Made by a program: the position numbers and the translations under genes
Part shown: piece by piece, positions 11,370-25,300 of the stretch
Position numbering within the stretch: position 1 is the first letter of the stretch
How the letters are laid out: every line of letters begins with the position of its first letter
Notes under the pieces: generated by a model
The model's input: only the letters and a program-made list of their open reading frames with translations
Told to the model about the DNA's origin: nothing
Databases searched by the model: none
From: Leptodontidium sp. MPI-SDFR-AT-0119
Taxonomy: Eukaryota; Ascomycota; Leotiomycetes; Helotiales; Leptodontidiaceae
Reading direction: 5' to 3'
Length of the DNA: 64,000 nucleotides
Assembly: GCA_020726505.1 (NCBI GenBank)
Contig: JAHLEZ010000019.1
Location: 682,001-746,000, forward strand

Positions 11370-11640
11370 AGTGCTTGACGCAGTGCCGATAGGACTGCAG
11401 GATATTGGACAAGGGGTATCAGTGCTGGTATTTGGGGGTGTACTCAGTCTTCAGGACTGCAAAGTGGTTTGAAAAGAAGTTGACGCAGATCTGTAGGTCT
11501 GCAGATTGAATAAGGAGTATTAGGGCTGTGCTGAACGCAGTTCGAGGGACTGCAAAAGTTGGAAGTGGGTGTTTGGTGTACGCAGATAGATCAGACTTGG
11601 TGAAGATCGTCCGTCTGCAAACTTCGAATGAGGTGGATCG
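11370..11640. repeat. degenerate direct repeats of about 50 bp
   Basis: A loose motif of ACGCAG followed 10-20 bases later by GGACTGCA recurs near 11377, 11440, 11483, 11537 and 11579. The spacing is irregular (about 42-63 bp) and units are diverged. It lies just upstream of the dead helicase frame and might be part of its old N-terminal coding region. Confidence 0.35.
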
Positions 11641-11649
11641 GAAAGACAT

Positions 11650-13354
11650 AAAATTTTGAACAGGATCGTTGGATCTGTGGTTTTGTGTCGAGAGGATTCG
11701 TGTCTTTTCGTACTGTTGAAGATAAAGTTAGCAGGTGATACAAATAGAGATAGAGAGGAGAGATTGAGATTGAGTTCAACTTACCTTGTTTGGAGTGTGG
11801 TCGATGGAAAGGGAGATGGAGAATGGTGGCGATGGTGGCGGTGACGCTGTTGGAGGTCGCATTATGACAGCTGCTTCAGGAGAGATGTTGGAAAGCAGGA
11901 GCTCGTGGCTGGTAGAAGAAGGTTTGGATGGCTCGAAGATCAAAGGACCTGGGAGGCAGAGTGTCGAATCTCAATAATCTCGGTCTCTGTGAGATCACCA
12001 CCAGAGGCTCGTTCGGGCAGAGAAAGAAGGAGGAAAACAAGAGGAGGAAGAGATGCGCAAGGAGACGCAGGCAAGATGGAGACCCTTTGAGCAACCACAG
12101 ACACATCGTCGTTGGTTGCTGAAAGAGTCAAGGCATCTGTCGAAGGGATAGTAGTAGTGAGGAAAGGAAGAAGGAAAGGAAAGAAGGAAGGAAGAACGAA
12201 GAGCCCTATTTATAAAATTCTGTGGGCGGCTAAGCGAGATCATGAACGTCGCGACGGCGACCGCGCGACGGCATCAGGCTGCGATGGAAGCTTCTAGCTG
12301 AGCCGAGACTAGGTAGGGCGAATATAATCAGGATAGCCTTGAATGAACACGATCGGAAATTCCATTCACCCCTTCCAGGTTAGCTCACCTCTGCATTCGC
12401 CTTGTGGAAGTAAACAAACCTTGTTGCCTCAGGCTGCCTTCATGATAGTTCAACCTGTGGTCTCCCAGAGCAACCACTACGTCATTGATGCAAGGGAATT
12501 TGATTGGCGAGCGGCATTATCTTAATCTGAAGCAGGTTTGCTTGTTGTTCATGCTGTGTGTGATTAGGGTAGTTGGGAGAGGCAATTCACCATACAACCC
12601 GTATTCACCTCTTGAACAGCGCGAGTAGACTTGCTACCCGGCCGATAGGCAGCTGACTGCACGCTTGACTTTGGTGATATGAGATGTGCTTCAATACATC
12701 AGATCGTGCCAAGTCAGCCGCATTCGAGATGTCCCAGGCCAGATCCCAAAGTATCCGTTCCTGAGTTCTTTCTCAATTCCAGACCAAGGAACAATTCCTT
12801 CAAGCATGCTATAGCCAATGTCCTAAGTCAAGGAAACAACATATGACGCAGCGCAGTTTACTTTCAAGAAATGCAAGGAGGCTAAAGATATTCAACTTGT
12901 GGTGATCAAGGCATTTCATCCCGCGGACTATTAGATATGTCTCCATCTGTGTATATTCTTGATAATGGAAAGAAGTTCAACTTAAAATTCCTGGTTCCAA
13001 TCTGATTCTAAAACAAAACACTATAGCATAACTCACACCAATCATTACATGCTTCCCCGACTAAATTTCCAGCAACACATCAAAACAAACAGAATACACC
13101 AGACAAAAGAACCCTAATCGTGTCCCTTTTTTGTCTAATCAAAAGAATCCCTTGGACCATAGAATAAAAAGAAGTTTAGAAGAAACCTCATACCAAAACA
13201 AACGCAATTCACCTCCATTACCCACCTACTTCACCCGACAGTCCGCAGGAATCCACAAATCTCCTTCGCCCTCCTCGCTCAATGGAAATCCTCTTTCCAG
13301 CCTCCCCCTCCTGATGAAACCGAAACCAACTGAAAGTAGAAATCTAACTCATCC
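11650..13354. other. no gene recognised
   Basis: Contains a purine-rich stretch (GAAGGAAAGGAAGAAGGAAG type, about 12150-12200) and small open frames without domains. The part below about 13350 would hold the 3' untranslated region of the large minus-strand gene. Confidence 0.4.
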
Positions 13355-16300
13355 TCAGAATGACGACACCATAGGTGTACATCCATACTCTAAGGTGACC
13401 GTCTGTGGAATAGCATAAATCCCAGAAGGACTTGTTGACAGCCAAGTGCTGGGAATAAATGGACACATATTGCTTCCTGTCGGTTGATGGCCGGGACCAC
13501 CTCCAGTTGTAGGACCTGGAGGAGGACCGCCAGTATTCTGCGGTGTGGTGACAGGTGGGGTTTGACCTCCTGTGCTTGGCGATGGCGGGGTGAATTCTGG
13601 TGTGCTCTGTGCTGGCGTGTTGTCTGCAGTCGGAGGCTGATCCGATGAAGTGGTTTCGCCAGGTGTAGACTGCGGGCCGGAGACTGACATGGACGCGAAT
13701 CTTGACACTGACGCGGATATGTACTCGGAAGTTGCAGCAACTGCTGCTGTAGGGCTTGATACAGGCGGTATGACGCTGGAGGATTCTGCTAATGCTGAAC
13801 TGGAAGTGAAGTCAAGCGATGATGACGTAGCCGATCTCGAGGATGGCGCCATGAATGCAGACAGAGATGATGATAAGGCCGATCTGGATGAGGATATGGA
13901 GCTGGCTATTGAATCGTTAATAGATGTTGATTGCGCTCCAGATGTTGGGTTCAAGATGGAGCTCAGGATCGAACTTGCAATTGATATCACTGTGGAAGCG
14001 CTCAAAGAAGAGGACGGTTGTCCAGAAGAAGGCTTAGATCCGAGAACGGTGCTAGATCCGGGCAATGAACTGGTCTGATCACCAGCAACCGTTGTTGATG
14101 CTACTGAGAGAGTGATGGACTGGGAAATGGAATCTGATGCTGGCAACACCGATGAGACGAACGAGGACGAAGGTATCAAGCTAGATATGGTCGGTGCAAT
14201 GGTCGATAGTTCTCCACTTGTCAAATCTGAAACTGTCTGCGTTACTGAAGCCAAGTTAACCCCAGATTGAGTTTCCGAAATTGAAGTATCCAGAGTAGTA
14301 GTCACGCCAGATAGGACCGCCGATACGGAACCCGAAAGCCCCGAAGAAGAGACATCAAATACGGATGTGGATTGGGTTTCGGAGACGGACACGGAAGTTT
14401 CAACAGTTGAACTTCCAAACATACTTGAGGAACTAATCGTGAAATTGTCACAAGTTGATGCTATGACATGTATTTAGCATTCAGTGTAGCCAATTATTAG
14501 GGTGGAATCAACGAGAAATACATACGGGCGACAGCCTTAAGCTTGATTGGAGCACATGTAACTCCATATGCAGGGTAGCTCAGGTCCAAGTCAGTGGCGC
14601 CGCGGAACAGCACAGCAACCTGGCCATCACTCTGTTGGCAGAAAAGTGCTTCTCCGCCCTCAAATTGAGTATTGTTCCAGGACAAGACTCCATCATTGTC
14701 AACGTCGAATATGGTAGTGATGGGCTGTGTGACAGCATCAGGTACCAAGTACATCCAAGTTGTACTGCTATTGGTAGATACGAACTCCCCACCAGCCCTG
14801 AGCTGGCCATCATTGTTGTATGTATATGGGTACCCACCGTTACAGTTGTCCAAGCCAAAGGAAGACCCAGGACCAACATAATGGGTATCATTGTCGGCTC
14901 GTTTCCTCAACTTGGGCACAACATCCACTTCAACCACGATTTGGAAGAAAATCGGAGTTTCAGCTGGTCCTGCGGTTGCAGAAGTAATGGTTCCAGGAAG
15001 TTGGGGTTGAGATGTGGTCTGGGCGATGTTGGTTACCGATGGGGTAACAGCGACTTGCGTGGAAGATTCCATTCCTGATGACTCCCCATTGGAAGGATTG
15101 ACTGAAATCGATGGCGTGGAGGGGGAAACAAGTGTCGACTGAGAGGGATAGCTTGATACCGAGTTCTCACCTGTTTCAGACGAGGAACTAGGCTCCGTGA
15201 TGCTCGATGATTGACCACTTGAAGCAGAGTCCACGCTGCTCGAAGCCTCTGCAACAATAGTCGTAGAACCAGGGGCAAGAGTTGAAGAGAAGGTCGATGC
15301 AAAATTAGCATCTAAAACTGAGCTTGTCGTGCTTGGGCTTCCCAGTGAACTGGCCAAAGTTGAAGACAGATCTGCGGTAGATATCGCAGTAGTAGAGGCT
15401 TGGTCCAATACGCTTGAGCTTATGGCGAATGAAGAAACACTTTGATTGATCGAAGTTGACACTTCTTCGGACGAGATCACGCTCGATGTCTCTGTAGATA
15501 CCAAGGAGGACTCGGTGCCACTCATTATGGACGATGTGGGAGCATTGATGATACTCGAGGTCGATTCCAAATTGTCTGAGGTACCTGTAGCAGTGGAGGC
15601 AGGTGAAACGAAGGATACGGACGACGATAGTATAGCGCTAGATAGACTAGAAAGCTGACTAGTAGAGACCAAGGCGAAGGAAATGCTTGTCGAGGCTTCC
15701 AGAGTCTCCGAAACACTGCCAGATTCAACACTGGAATTTTGTTCGGGCATGGATAACATATGGGAAGGTACAGAGCTGTATGGAGCGGATGAAGAAGGGT
15801 CCGCCAATGTCGTCAACAAACTTGAAGACATTGCTTCAGTTTCAGAAGCAAGAGTGGAGGATGGAATAGATGAGAGCACGGCGCTTGTTGTCTGTAGCGG
15901 TTCGGATGAGATCTGGGACATTGATGGCAGGCCAGTGCTGCCGGATAGCGAAAATCCATACGAAACGACAGATATCCCACTTGCAGATAAAACTGTGCTG
16001 GAAAGTCCCTCCATAGTGGAAGAAGAGACTCCCAAAGATGGTGACGATTGAGAAGTACTCATTTCCAAGACGGTAGATGATACAACTGTTCCCGTAGAGC
16101 TTTGCTCGAAATTCGACGAGCCCAATGGGGTGGTTGAGATGGTAGCCGTCGACGAAAACGCCTCAGAGCTGGATTTGGTCTCCGAGAAGAAGGCAGACAT
16201 ACTGCTGACAGTCGAGAGCGCGTTTGAAGACTCTAGAGTCGATGAAATTGGTATAGATACTGAAAGTGAAGTAGTTGCAGAGGCATATTCGGACGATGAG

Positions 16301-19300
16301 ATCCAGACGCCACAAGTTGAAGCTACCAAATATGTCAGTTATGGGCCGTTCTTGGTGTCAAAAATATTTCAAGGGGATAAATGAGATATGGAAATGGGAA
16401 TCAACTTACGCGTCACAGCTTGTAGCGTAACCGCCACACAAGTTCCACCATAGTCTGGATATGTTGTATCAGGATCGGATGGGCCCTTGAAAAGGACTAC
16501 AACCTCTCCCGAAGGCTTTTGACACCACCTAGCCTGGTTGGCGTAAAACCCATCAATATTTGAGTACCAAGACAAACTTCCATCACCCAAGATCTCAAAA
16601 AGCCTTGTGACACCACCAGTAATTGGGTTGGGCTCGAACGGTTGCCACGTAACATTTCTCTCGGTTGATACCAGCACACCATCGGCGCTGAGTTGGCCAT
16701 CAGAAATGGTGAAGGGGAGCGAAGAATTGCAACCACTGAGACCGAATGAAGAGCCAGGAGTGAGGTATTGAACCCCTGATTGTCGTTTTCTGATTTTCAA
16801 GTTTGTATCGGGAAGAATCTCGAATATGACATCTCGTGCCGGAGGGTATCCACTTTGGGATGGCGAAGCGGTCTCTGATGCTGAAACTTGTGATCCTGTT
16901 GGCTGGAGAGTGGCGGAGGGGCTAAAGACGCCGGATTGAGTGTTCGATCCGCTCTGGCCAACGATCGAGGCACTGATAGAGGCCATCGCGGACGAGAATG
17001 CCTGTGAAGAGCTTTGTGCTGATACACTGCTGTATACCGATGCCAAGCTAGATGTAAGTGCCTGAGATGTACTTATGCCTGGTGATGCACTAGAAATACT
17101 TGATACAGCGCTTGAAGAATCTTGTGCCGAGGATGTGCTAACGAACAAGGACAAGCTCTCTGATATAGACTGCGACGCGCTCGCTATCGTCGATGACACA
17201 GACTGAGAAGACGACATAAGTTCCATGGAGCTTGAGATGGCGGAAAGACTGGAAAATACCGTCTGAGATGAAGAGGTTGCTAACTGGCTACTATAAATTG
17301 AGGACAAAGCGACGGAGATCTCTTGGGACGAACTTGCACCTGGTGTACTTGACATGACTAACAAGGTCGAGGCCATTGCGCTAGAAGAACCAGCTTCCGA
17401 CACCGAGCTAAGAGAAGAGAACAAACTCTCCGATATGATCTGTGATGTGGATACGAGGCTCGATGAATACGCTTCTGAAGAAGTCGAAAGCGAAGGTGCA
17501 CTGTTTATAGCGGAAAAGCTCTGTGACGCGGTCTGGGATGGAATCGTTGAGGAACCACTCGAAAGCAATGAAGAAACGCTTGAAGCCAGTTCCTGGGGTG
17601 AGCTCACAGACGACTCTGCGCTGAAAACAGGGGATAAACTGGCTGAGATTGATTGGGAAGAGCTTGAGGCGGATGGTCCAGGGGTGATCAAGGAAAGTGT
17701 CGAAGATAGTGCTTCCGAGAAGCTGGTATAAGAAGCAGCACTGTATACTGATGATAGGTTTGATGCAATGGCCTGAGAAAACGTTACGATGCCTTCGGAA
17801 CTGGTGGGAGTCTGTGATGGAGATAACACTTGGGAGCTCGATAAGACTGTCAAGCTGGACATAGCTTCGGACGATGACATGTCTGAAACGCTGCTCAGAT
17901 ATGATGATATGCTAGACGACAATGCCTGGGAGGAGCTCTCGGCCTGTGATGGCGCAATGGAAGACGTTGCAACAGCACTTGAAAGTTCTGAAAGACTTGT
18001 AGACATTGAAAGAGACGAACTTGCAGCAGACAAGCTACTGAAGAGTGATGACAGGCTCAGGGCAAGTGAGGCCGTTGAGCTTATACCGAGTTGAGAACTT
18101 GATATTTCTGCTGATATTGAGCTGATAGAGGCAGATATACTAGATGACGCCTCATCTGCGGAGGATTGGGATACCGAAGATGGGACAGACGTTGTACTAG
18201 AAGTCGCTTCTGATGTAGAAGCGACTCCTTGGGTGCTAGAAATCTCCATACTAGAGGTTGGAACTTCGGATGACGAAGCCTCACTGGTCCCACTGCTCGA
18301 TTCGGGTCCTAGAGCAGTAGACGTAGTCGAAGACAGTACGCCCACAGAGATACTTAAAGACGACGCCTCGGTCGAGGCCACACTGGTCGAAGCAGTGGGT
18401 TGCTCAAGGGACGAGCTTTGCGGCCCGCTTGAAGAGGCGGTACTCATAACGGTCCCAGAGAACCCAAGACTTGCCGATGCACTTTCGCTGGCGGATGAAG
18501 AGCCACTCCCCATCGAGCTTGACAGTGGGATGCTTGTATAAAGCCAAGATTCGAGCTTGAAACCTTCTCAGATGATGAGCTGCCGCCATCAACAGTCGAC
18601 TCCACACTGGACAGAGAGGAAATCCCGCTTGAAGTACCAACACTGCTGGATGACATTGATGTAGCAGCACTGCTTGAGGATTGAAGAAGGTTAGACACGG
18701 ACGCACTAGATTCGAAGGATGATGCTGCCGAACGGGGGCTGAGAAAGCTGCTCAGTGAGGCTACAGATGATGCAGGTGATGCCATGGAACTCGATATTTC
18801 TGTGCTCAAACTGCCTGTTGAGGACGCTTCGATAGGTTCAGTCGAAGATTCAGACCCAACAGAAGTTGACTGGAAGGTCTCGGAACTCTCTGGAATTGAA
18901 GATGAATCGACTATCGAGGTAGAAATCGCGCTGCTCGCGGTCATGAAGGACGATGAGATATCCTGGCTAAATGATGTGCTGACTGACGGTTCGACCATGG
19001 AACTGGAATAAGATTCACTGCTGCTGCTAATCGAAGAGTCGGATATAACAGACGACGAAGTAAATTCTGCTAGAGAACTGGAAGTAAAACTACTGGATGT
19101 TTGGCTGCTTTCTGACTCCGAGGCAGTTTGTGAAAGTGACGAACTCAACACTCCACTGCTTGACTCCACAATTGACGACGATGGCGGGGAACTTGACTCG
19201 GCACTAGAAATAGAAGAAGTCCCACTCTCAGACGAATAGGTACTCCGGAAGCTCGATTCTATGCTTGACGAGGATACTGCAAGACTGGAGCTTGGGACTG

Positions 19301-22300
19301 GCGACAATGAGAGAAGGGTAGATGAAGGAATTTCCGATGATGTGACAATTTCGATGCTCGAGCCTGCAACAGAACTTGACGGGAGATCACTTGTGCTAGC
19401 TAGCTGAGAGGACGAAGGAGCGATAGATGTTCTACTCCTTGAAAATAATGAAGACCACCAGCCGCCTGTTGAGGCGCTCATGAGGGTGCTGGACTCTGGC
19501 ATTGGCGGTGACGATGGCACACTAGAACTTGGTGCTTGGGTACTGGAATCAAATGCAGAGCTGCTCATTATTGACGAAGAATATGGCAGCGTTGAAGATG
19601 GTGGCTGGGCGCTTGATTGAGAAAGTGAGGGTGATATCAGGGCGGAAGAGCTTCCACTGCTCGACTCTGGTGGGGAGACTGAAGAACTCGATATTCCGCT
19701 TCTAGATGCTGCAGTTGATTCCTCCGTGATAACAGATGAACTTAATCCTTCACTGCTCATTCCGGCAGAAACTGTGGACGGGTCTACGAAAGAGCTCGCT
19801 GAGCCAGTGCCTGACGCGCTGATAGATGACAAGTCGGTTAATGTGCTGAATGTACTTTCACTCGCATTTGAATCGACAAATGATTGAGATGCCGAGCTTT
19901 CTTCAGCGCTCGAGGCGGAGGTTGAAACTTGTCGAGAAAGAGACGATGTATCTTGAAGTGTCTCCGAAGTAATAGAAGCTATTGTCGACAATGACGGTGC
20001 TTCAGTACTTTGGGATTGGCTCACGGAAACAATCATGGACGAAGATGATGACCCCACAGATACACTGGCCTCTGTACTCGAGGCAAGTACAGAAGAAGAT
20101 TCGGGTACAGAGGTACTCAAAAGCTGGCTGGTCGTAAGTTCAAGGGATGGGGAGGCCAGAGTTGTTGAGAAACTAGGAATTTGGCTAGATTGAGGAATAG
20201 ATGACGATCCGTAAGAGCTAGATGGTCCAAGACTGCTTCTCTCAGAAGTACTCTGAGGGACACTGCTTGAAACAGGCACTGAAGATGATTCGTAGGAGCT
20301 CGTAGAATCAATCGCGGTCGTGCTTGTGGGAGATAATATGTCAGAAGTGCTCTGAGGTTCATCGCTTGAAATCGACACTGATGAGGTGTAGCCTAAGGAC
20401 GACGAGGGAACTTGACTGCTAGAGAGGTTCATCAACGACGATGGATAGGAGTCTAAAGCGGATAGACCACTCTCTGTCGATGAACCAGCCAAAGATAGGC
20501 TTGGAGTTTGACTGAACTCTGTAACAGATGAAGCTGACGAAGTGCTTTTCGTTGATGATCCATCTGAAGATGAGCTTGGAGTTTGGCTGTAATCTGTGAT
20601 AGCTGAATATGAGCTTGAAACCGAAACTTCGCTACTCTCAGATGAGGATCCGACTGAGCTCGACGACGGCATGCTAGTTCCAGGAAGCGACGAAGAAATA
20701 TCAGAAGAGTATTCGTGCACAGATGTACTGACAACGCTGGAGGACATTGATAAACTTGCTCCGCTGCTGGTTCCCGAAATAGAGGATGGTATACTACTTT
20801 CAGGAAGCAACGAAGAAATACCAGAAGAGGATACGAGCACAGATGTATTAAAAACGCTGGACGACAATGATGGAGTTGCTACACTGCTAAATTCGAAAGT
20901 CGAGGATAATCCAACCCCAGATGTAGTGAGAAAGCTTGAGGACAATGACGGAGTTATCATACTAGATTCTGGAATCGAAGAAGATCCCATTAAACTCGAC
21001 AGACTGCGCTCGGGGCTAGAAGAAGAAGCTTCTGAACTCGATGCCATGAGCTGCATACTGCTGATACTTGCGGGGGATGATGTGTTCTCCTCGCTGCTGG
21101 ACATTGATACCGTTGCGGCGGAGCTTGATAGCCCGGTACTGCTTTCCAAAATGGAGGATGACCCTCCAAAGGATGAGGACGCACTCTCGGAGCTTAGCAT
21201 AGTCACAGGGGCCGAGACGCTTGCCACGCTACTCGAATCGAGAGTCGAAAGCGTAGAACTTGCTGTCACTACACTGCTTTCTGGAACAGAAGACGAGAAC
21301 GGACTCTCGGAGCTTAGGACCTTCATAGATGCTGAGATGCTTGTTACACTGCTCGAATCAAGAGCCGAAAGCGTAGAATTTGCTGTCACTACACTGGTTT
21401 CCAGAACAGAAGATGATGCTTCGAAGGATAAGGACGCACTCTGTGAGCTAATTGTAGTGACAGAAAGGCTTGCCACGCTACTAGAATCGAGTGCTGATGA
21501 TATGGAGCTCTGTGTCCCCACAGTGCTCTCCGGAACAGAAGACGAGGCTTCCAAAGAAGACGAATCACTCTGTGAGCTTGTTGCACTGACAGATTCTGAA
21601 AGACTTGCCGTAGTACTCGAATCGATAACTGATGCCGTGGAAGCCTGTGTTGCCACAGTGCTTTCTAACATTGACGTGGACGTTCCAAAAGACGAGGACA
21701 TATCCTGAGGGCTTTGTGTGCTGACAGATACAGAAAGACTCTGCACACTGCTCGAGCCCAGGGCCGAAGAAGTTCCCACCGAGCTCGGAGACATTGAACT
21801 GCTCTGCTCACTTGACGTAGCTTGAGCTGACGAGGTGGCACCCAAGCTACTTTCACTGCCGGGCGTGGCAAAAGAAGAGCTGAATGTCTCACTGCTGGAG
21901 ACAATGGCTGTGGATTCCTGCGAGCTAGACATTGCAGTGCTCTGAACTCCGGACGTGGAGATCTGAGCACTGCTCCCACTGCCGGACGTGGCTAGTGAAG
22001 TTGTATCTAGGACACTTGACGCAGAGGAGGCTTGCGAGCTCGAAATTGGCGCAGTTCTTTCTGGTGAAGAAGATGGCGATAGAGATATACTGAGGCTCTG
22101 GGTAGTGGAATCGGCGGCGACCGATGATGGAGATGGTATCTGGGATGAGCTGAGGTCTAGAGTGGTGGATTCAGCGACGACAGAGGAAGATAGTAGCTGG
22201 GATGAGCTGAGGTCTAAGGTCGTAGATTCCGCGATGACAGTCGAAGAAGACAGTCCGGCTGAGGCACTGAGATCTTGGGTTGTTGATTCAATTGCAGTCG

Positions 22301-25300
22301 ACGAAGAGAGGCCAACTGAGGTGCTAAGGTCCTGGGTGGTGGACTTTATTGTGGATGAGTACGAGGGACCGAGAGCTGTGCTGAGGTCTTGGCTTGTTGA
22401 TTTAACGGCAGATGAAGAAGAGGGAGCAAGTGAAGTGCTGAGGGCCTGGGTCGTAGACTCGACAGCAGACGAAGATGATGGAGCAAGATAAGTACTCCGC
22501 TCTTCGGTCGTTGATTCAATTGTAATCCAAGAAGAGAGCGGAAGCGAGGTGCTAAATCTCTGAGTTGTAGATTCGGCCCTTTCAGATGACGAAGAAGGTA
22601 TGTCTGCACTAGACGATATCGAAGAGCTCGCAGTTGCACTTGAAGTGATAATTACCAAACCGGAAAACGCCGTCGAGCTAACATACACGGTGCTACTAGC
22701 ATCAGGCGTTCCCTGGACACAGTAACTAAAATCCCATAAATCAGTGAACCATATCAAATATCATGGGAGGATTAAGGCACATACTCATATCCCAGGAATA
22801 GATTAGAACACGTAGAATCGATTTCCGGATTCAAGCTCTGGAAATACTCGACTGTGATGCCATTGATAGCGGCAACGAGATTACAGTCTTGATCGGGCAA
22901 TATGCGATAGAACTGGCAGCATTGCGCGGCCTGTCCTGGACGTGTTGATGCGGGTGTGGGCATACAACTTGCCGAGGATGTAGATAGAGAGCTTGAGACC
23001 ACTAAGCTTGGTGGCTGGGAGGTGATCGATGCGATCATGGTATCAGCAGAACTTGGTAGGGAACTTGCCAAATTTGGACTTTGGGAAGTTGAGAAACTCA
23101 CCGTTTCTGTACTCGAGCCAATGGCAGCAGTACTCGATGCAACTGGGGGGCCTTCGATACAGTATCTACTCTCGCTTAGCATTCTCGCTTAAAAAGGGGC
23201 TGAAAATAGGTAGACTCACGCGAAGTCTGGATTCAGATTCGTGCAGCCGGGATTGATATCGGGGTTCAAAGCCTCAAACTCTGGTACAGTTGTTCCGAAA
23301 CGAGATGCGATAATAGAACATGTATTGCCAGATTGTACGACATAATACCGGCAACAATCTGCTAGGGTACCAGGGTTGGTAGGAGCCGGCGGCGTGTTAG
23401 TACAGCCTGTTGCCGAAAGTGTGGATGATGCAGGTGCCGAAAAAATCTGAGTCGACGATATGGTAGTGCTAGGTATTATATCTATGGTACTAGATGGTTC
23501 CAAAGTACTGGAACTCGCCTCGGTGGATGTTAATTCCGAAAGCCACCGAGTACTGGAGCCTAGCCCTAATGTCACCGAGATTGACGATGATGGAGTTGAA
23601 ATGAGGGCACTGGAGCTGAGGAAAGTCGGATATTCATCCGAAGATACAGCAGACGTTGAAGGAGGCACGGCCGTGGAGCTTAAGGGCAACGATGATACCT
23701 CCGAGGATGTGAAGCTCGACACTGTGCTGCTCAGGCCGACTGAGGTCTGCGCCGATGAGGTCTGAACATCTGCAGTGGAGATCAAGGTTGAGCTTATCGA
23801 ACCGGAAGCCGAAGAGCCACCGGGCAAATAGCTAGATGATGATACTTGAGCAGTGCTGCTCTGGCCAACCGACGTAAGAGAAGTCTGGGAAGAAGACCTT
23901 TCGACGGATGAGCTCGCAACCGAAGCCGATGCGCTAAGACTAGAGCTTAAAAGTGATGTGCTCTCAAAGCTAGAAGTTGAAGTCCCAACAAGAACAGAGC
24001 TTGATAAAGATGCAAAGCCAACGGTAGTGCTTTGCTCTGCGGAAGAGGAGTTTGTGATTGAAGAGCTTTCGGCACTTTGCGTCGAGGCAGTACTGGAGCC
24101 CAGGGATGCCGTACTGGATGGCACGACCTCCGTTGAGCTGAGCTGGACCGAGGAGGACAATGACCCAGTGGAGCTAGAAATCTCCTCGCTAAATGAGCTT
24201 GGTTTTATGGAAGAAGACTGAATCGCGGTACTGCTTAGGAGCGTTGACGTTGTAGAACCTTCTGGAGAAGTTAACTGGATGGAAGTCAGCCTAGAGGAGC
24301 TGACCGAGGTTGCTTGAGAAGTCGCGGGTATTGTCGAACTTTCCGGGATAATCACAGAGCTACTGGTAAGTACTAAAGAGACAGTGGAGAGAATAGAGGC
24401 TGTAGATGATACAGAACTCGGAGAGATCAAAATTGACGACGAGGTTGAGCTGAAATATTCGCTCAAGCTACTAACACTGGGAGATATCGAGACCGAGGAT
24501 GAGCTTGACGTCGAGAGTCCGGTCGAACTGTCAACACTTGGAGAAATCGAAATCGAGGTCGAGGTCAGGGTCAAAGATTCGCTTGAACTAGTTGGACCCA
24601 GAAAAATCGAGGTCGAGGACGAGATTGAGCTCGAGGATGAGCCCGTAAAAGCCACAGACGTGCCTACAATACATCAGAAATACATCCATCCTAGCACAAA
24701 CCAAACCAAAAGATAATAATAAAGTAAATGTTTACTTGTAGAAACAGAAGTGCTGCTATTTGTCGGGAGCACATCAGTGGTAGTGGTAGATGTTGTCGTC
24801 GTCGTACCTAGCAACATTCAACACAGAGAATAGAGAACTAGGAAAGCAAGGATACTAGGAAGTCTAGGGTTGGGGCCGGGACTGGGACTTACTTGTCGTC
24901 GGTTGGACTGTAGAACTGGATATAATCGCTGAAGAGCTCAGGGAGCTTGTACTTGGCTCTGCGGTGGTCGTTGTAGATGTTGTAGATGTACCTATGAAAG
25001 AGTAGTCAGTTTCTCCATCTATTTTTTGAGAAAGATTCAAAGAAGGCGCTTACTTGACGAGATCAAACTCGATGGGCTCGAAACTAAAGCACATTAATAC
25101 CATTCCTCGAAATTCCTGTTGGAGGCAACTTACTCGAGGAAGTCGTAGATGCTAGCAACGGTCAGTTTAAGTTTGGAAAGAGACACGAGAAACTTACAAG
25201 TAGACGACGTCGAAGAACTGCTTGATGTAGCTGGAAATAATTAGTGTTCTGAATTTCGCCGTTCTCGCAAATATACTGACAAGTAGATGTTGACGAGGCT

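Noticed and set aside
20596..21708. 370-codon acidic open frame on the plus strand
   Set aside because: It is antisense to the Ser-rich coding repeats of the giant gene. Reverse-complemented Ser/Thr codons give few stops and a Glu/Asp/Leu-rich shadow; there is no start context or domain. The same holds for other plus-strand frames between 13.6 and 24.7 kb.
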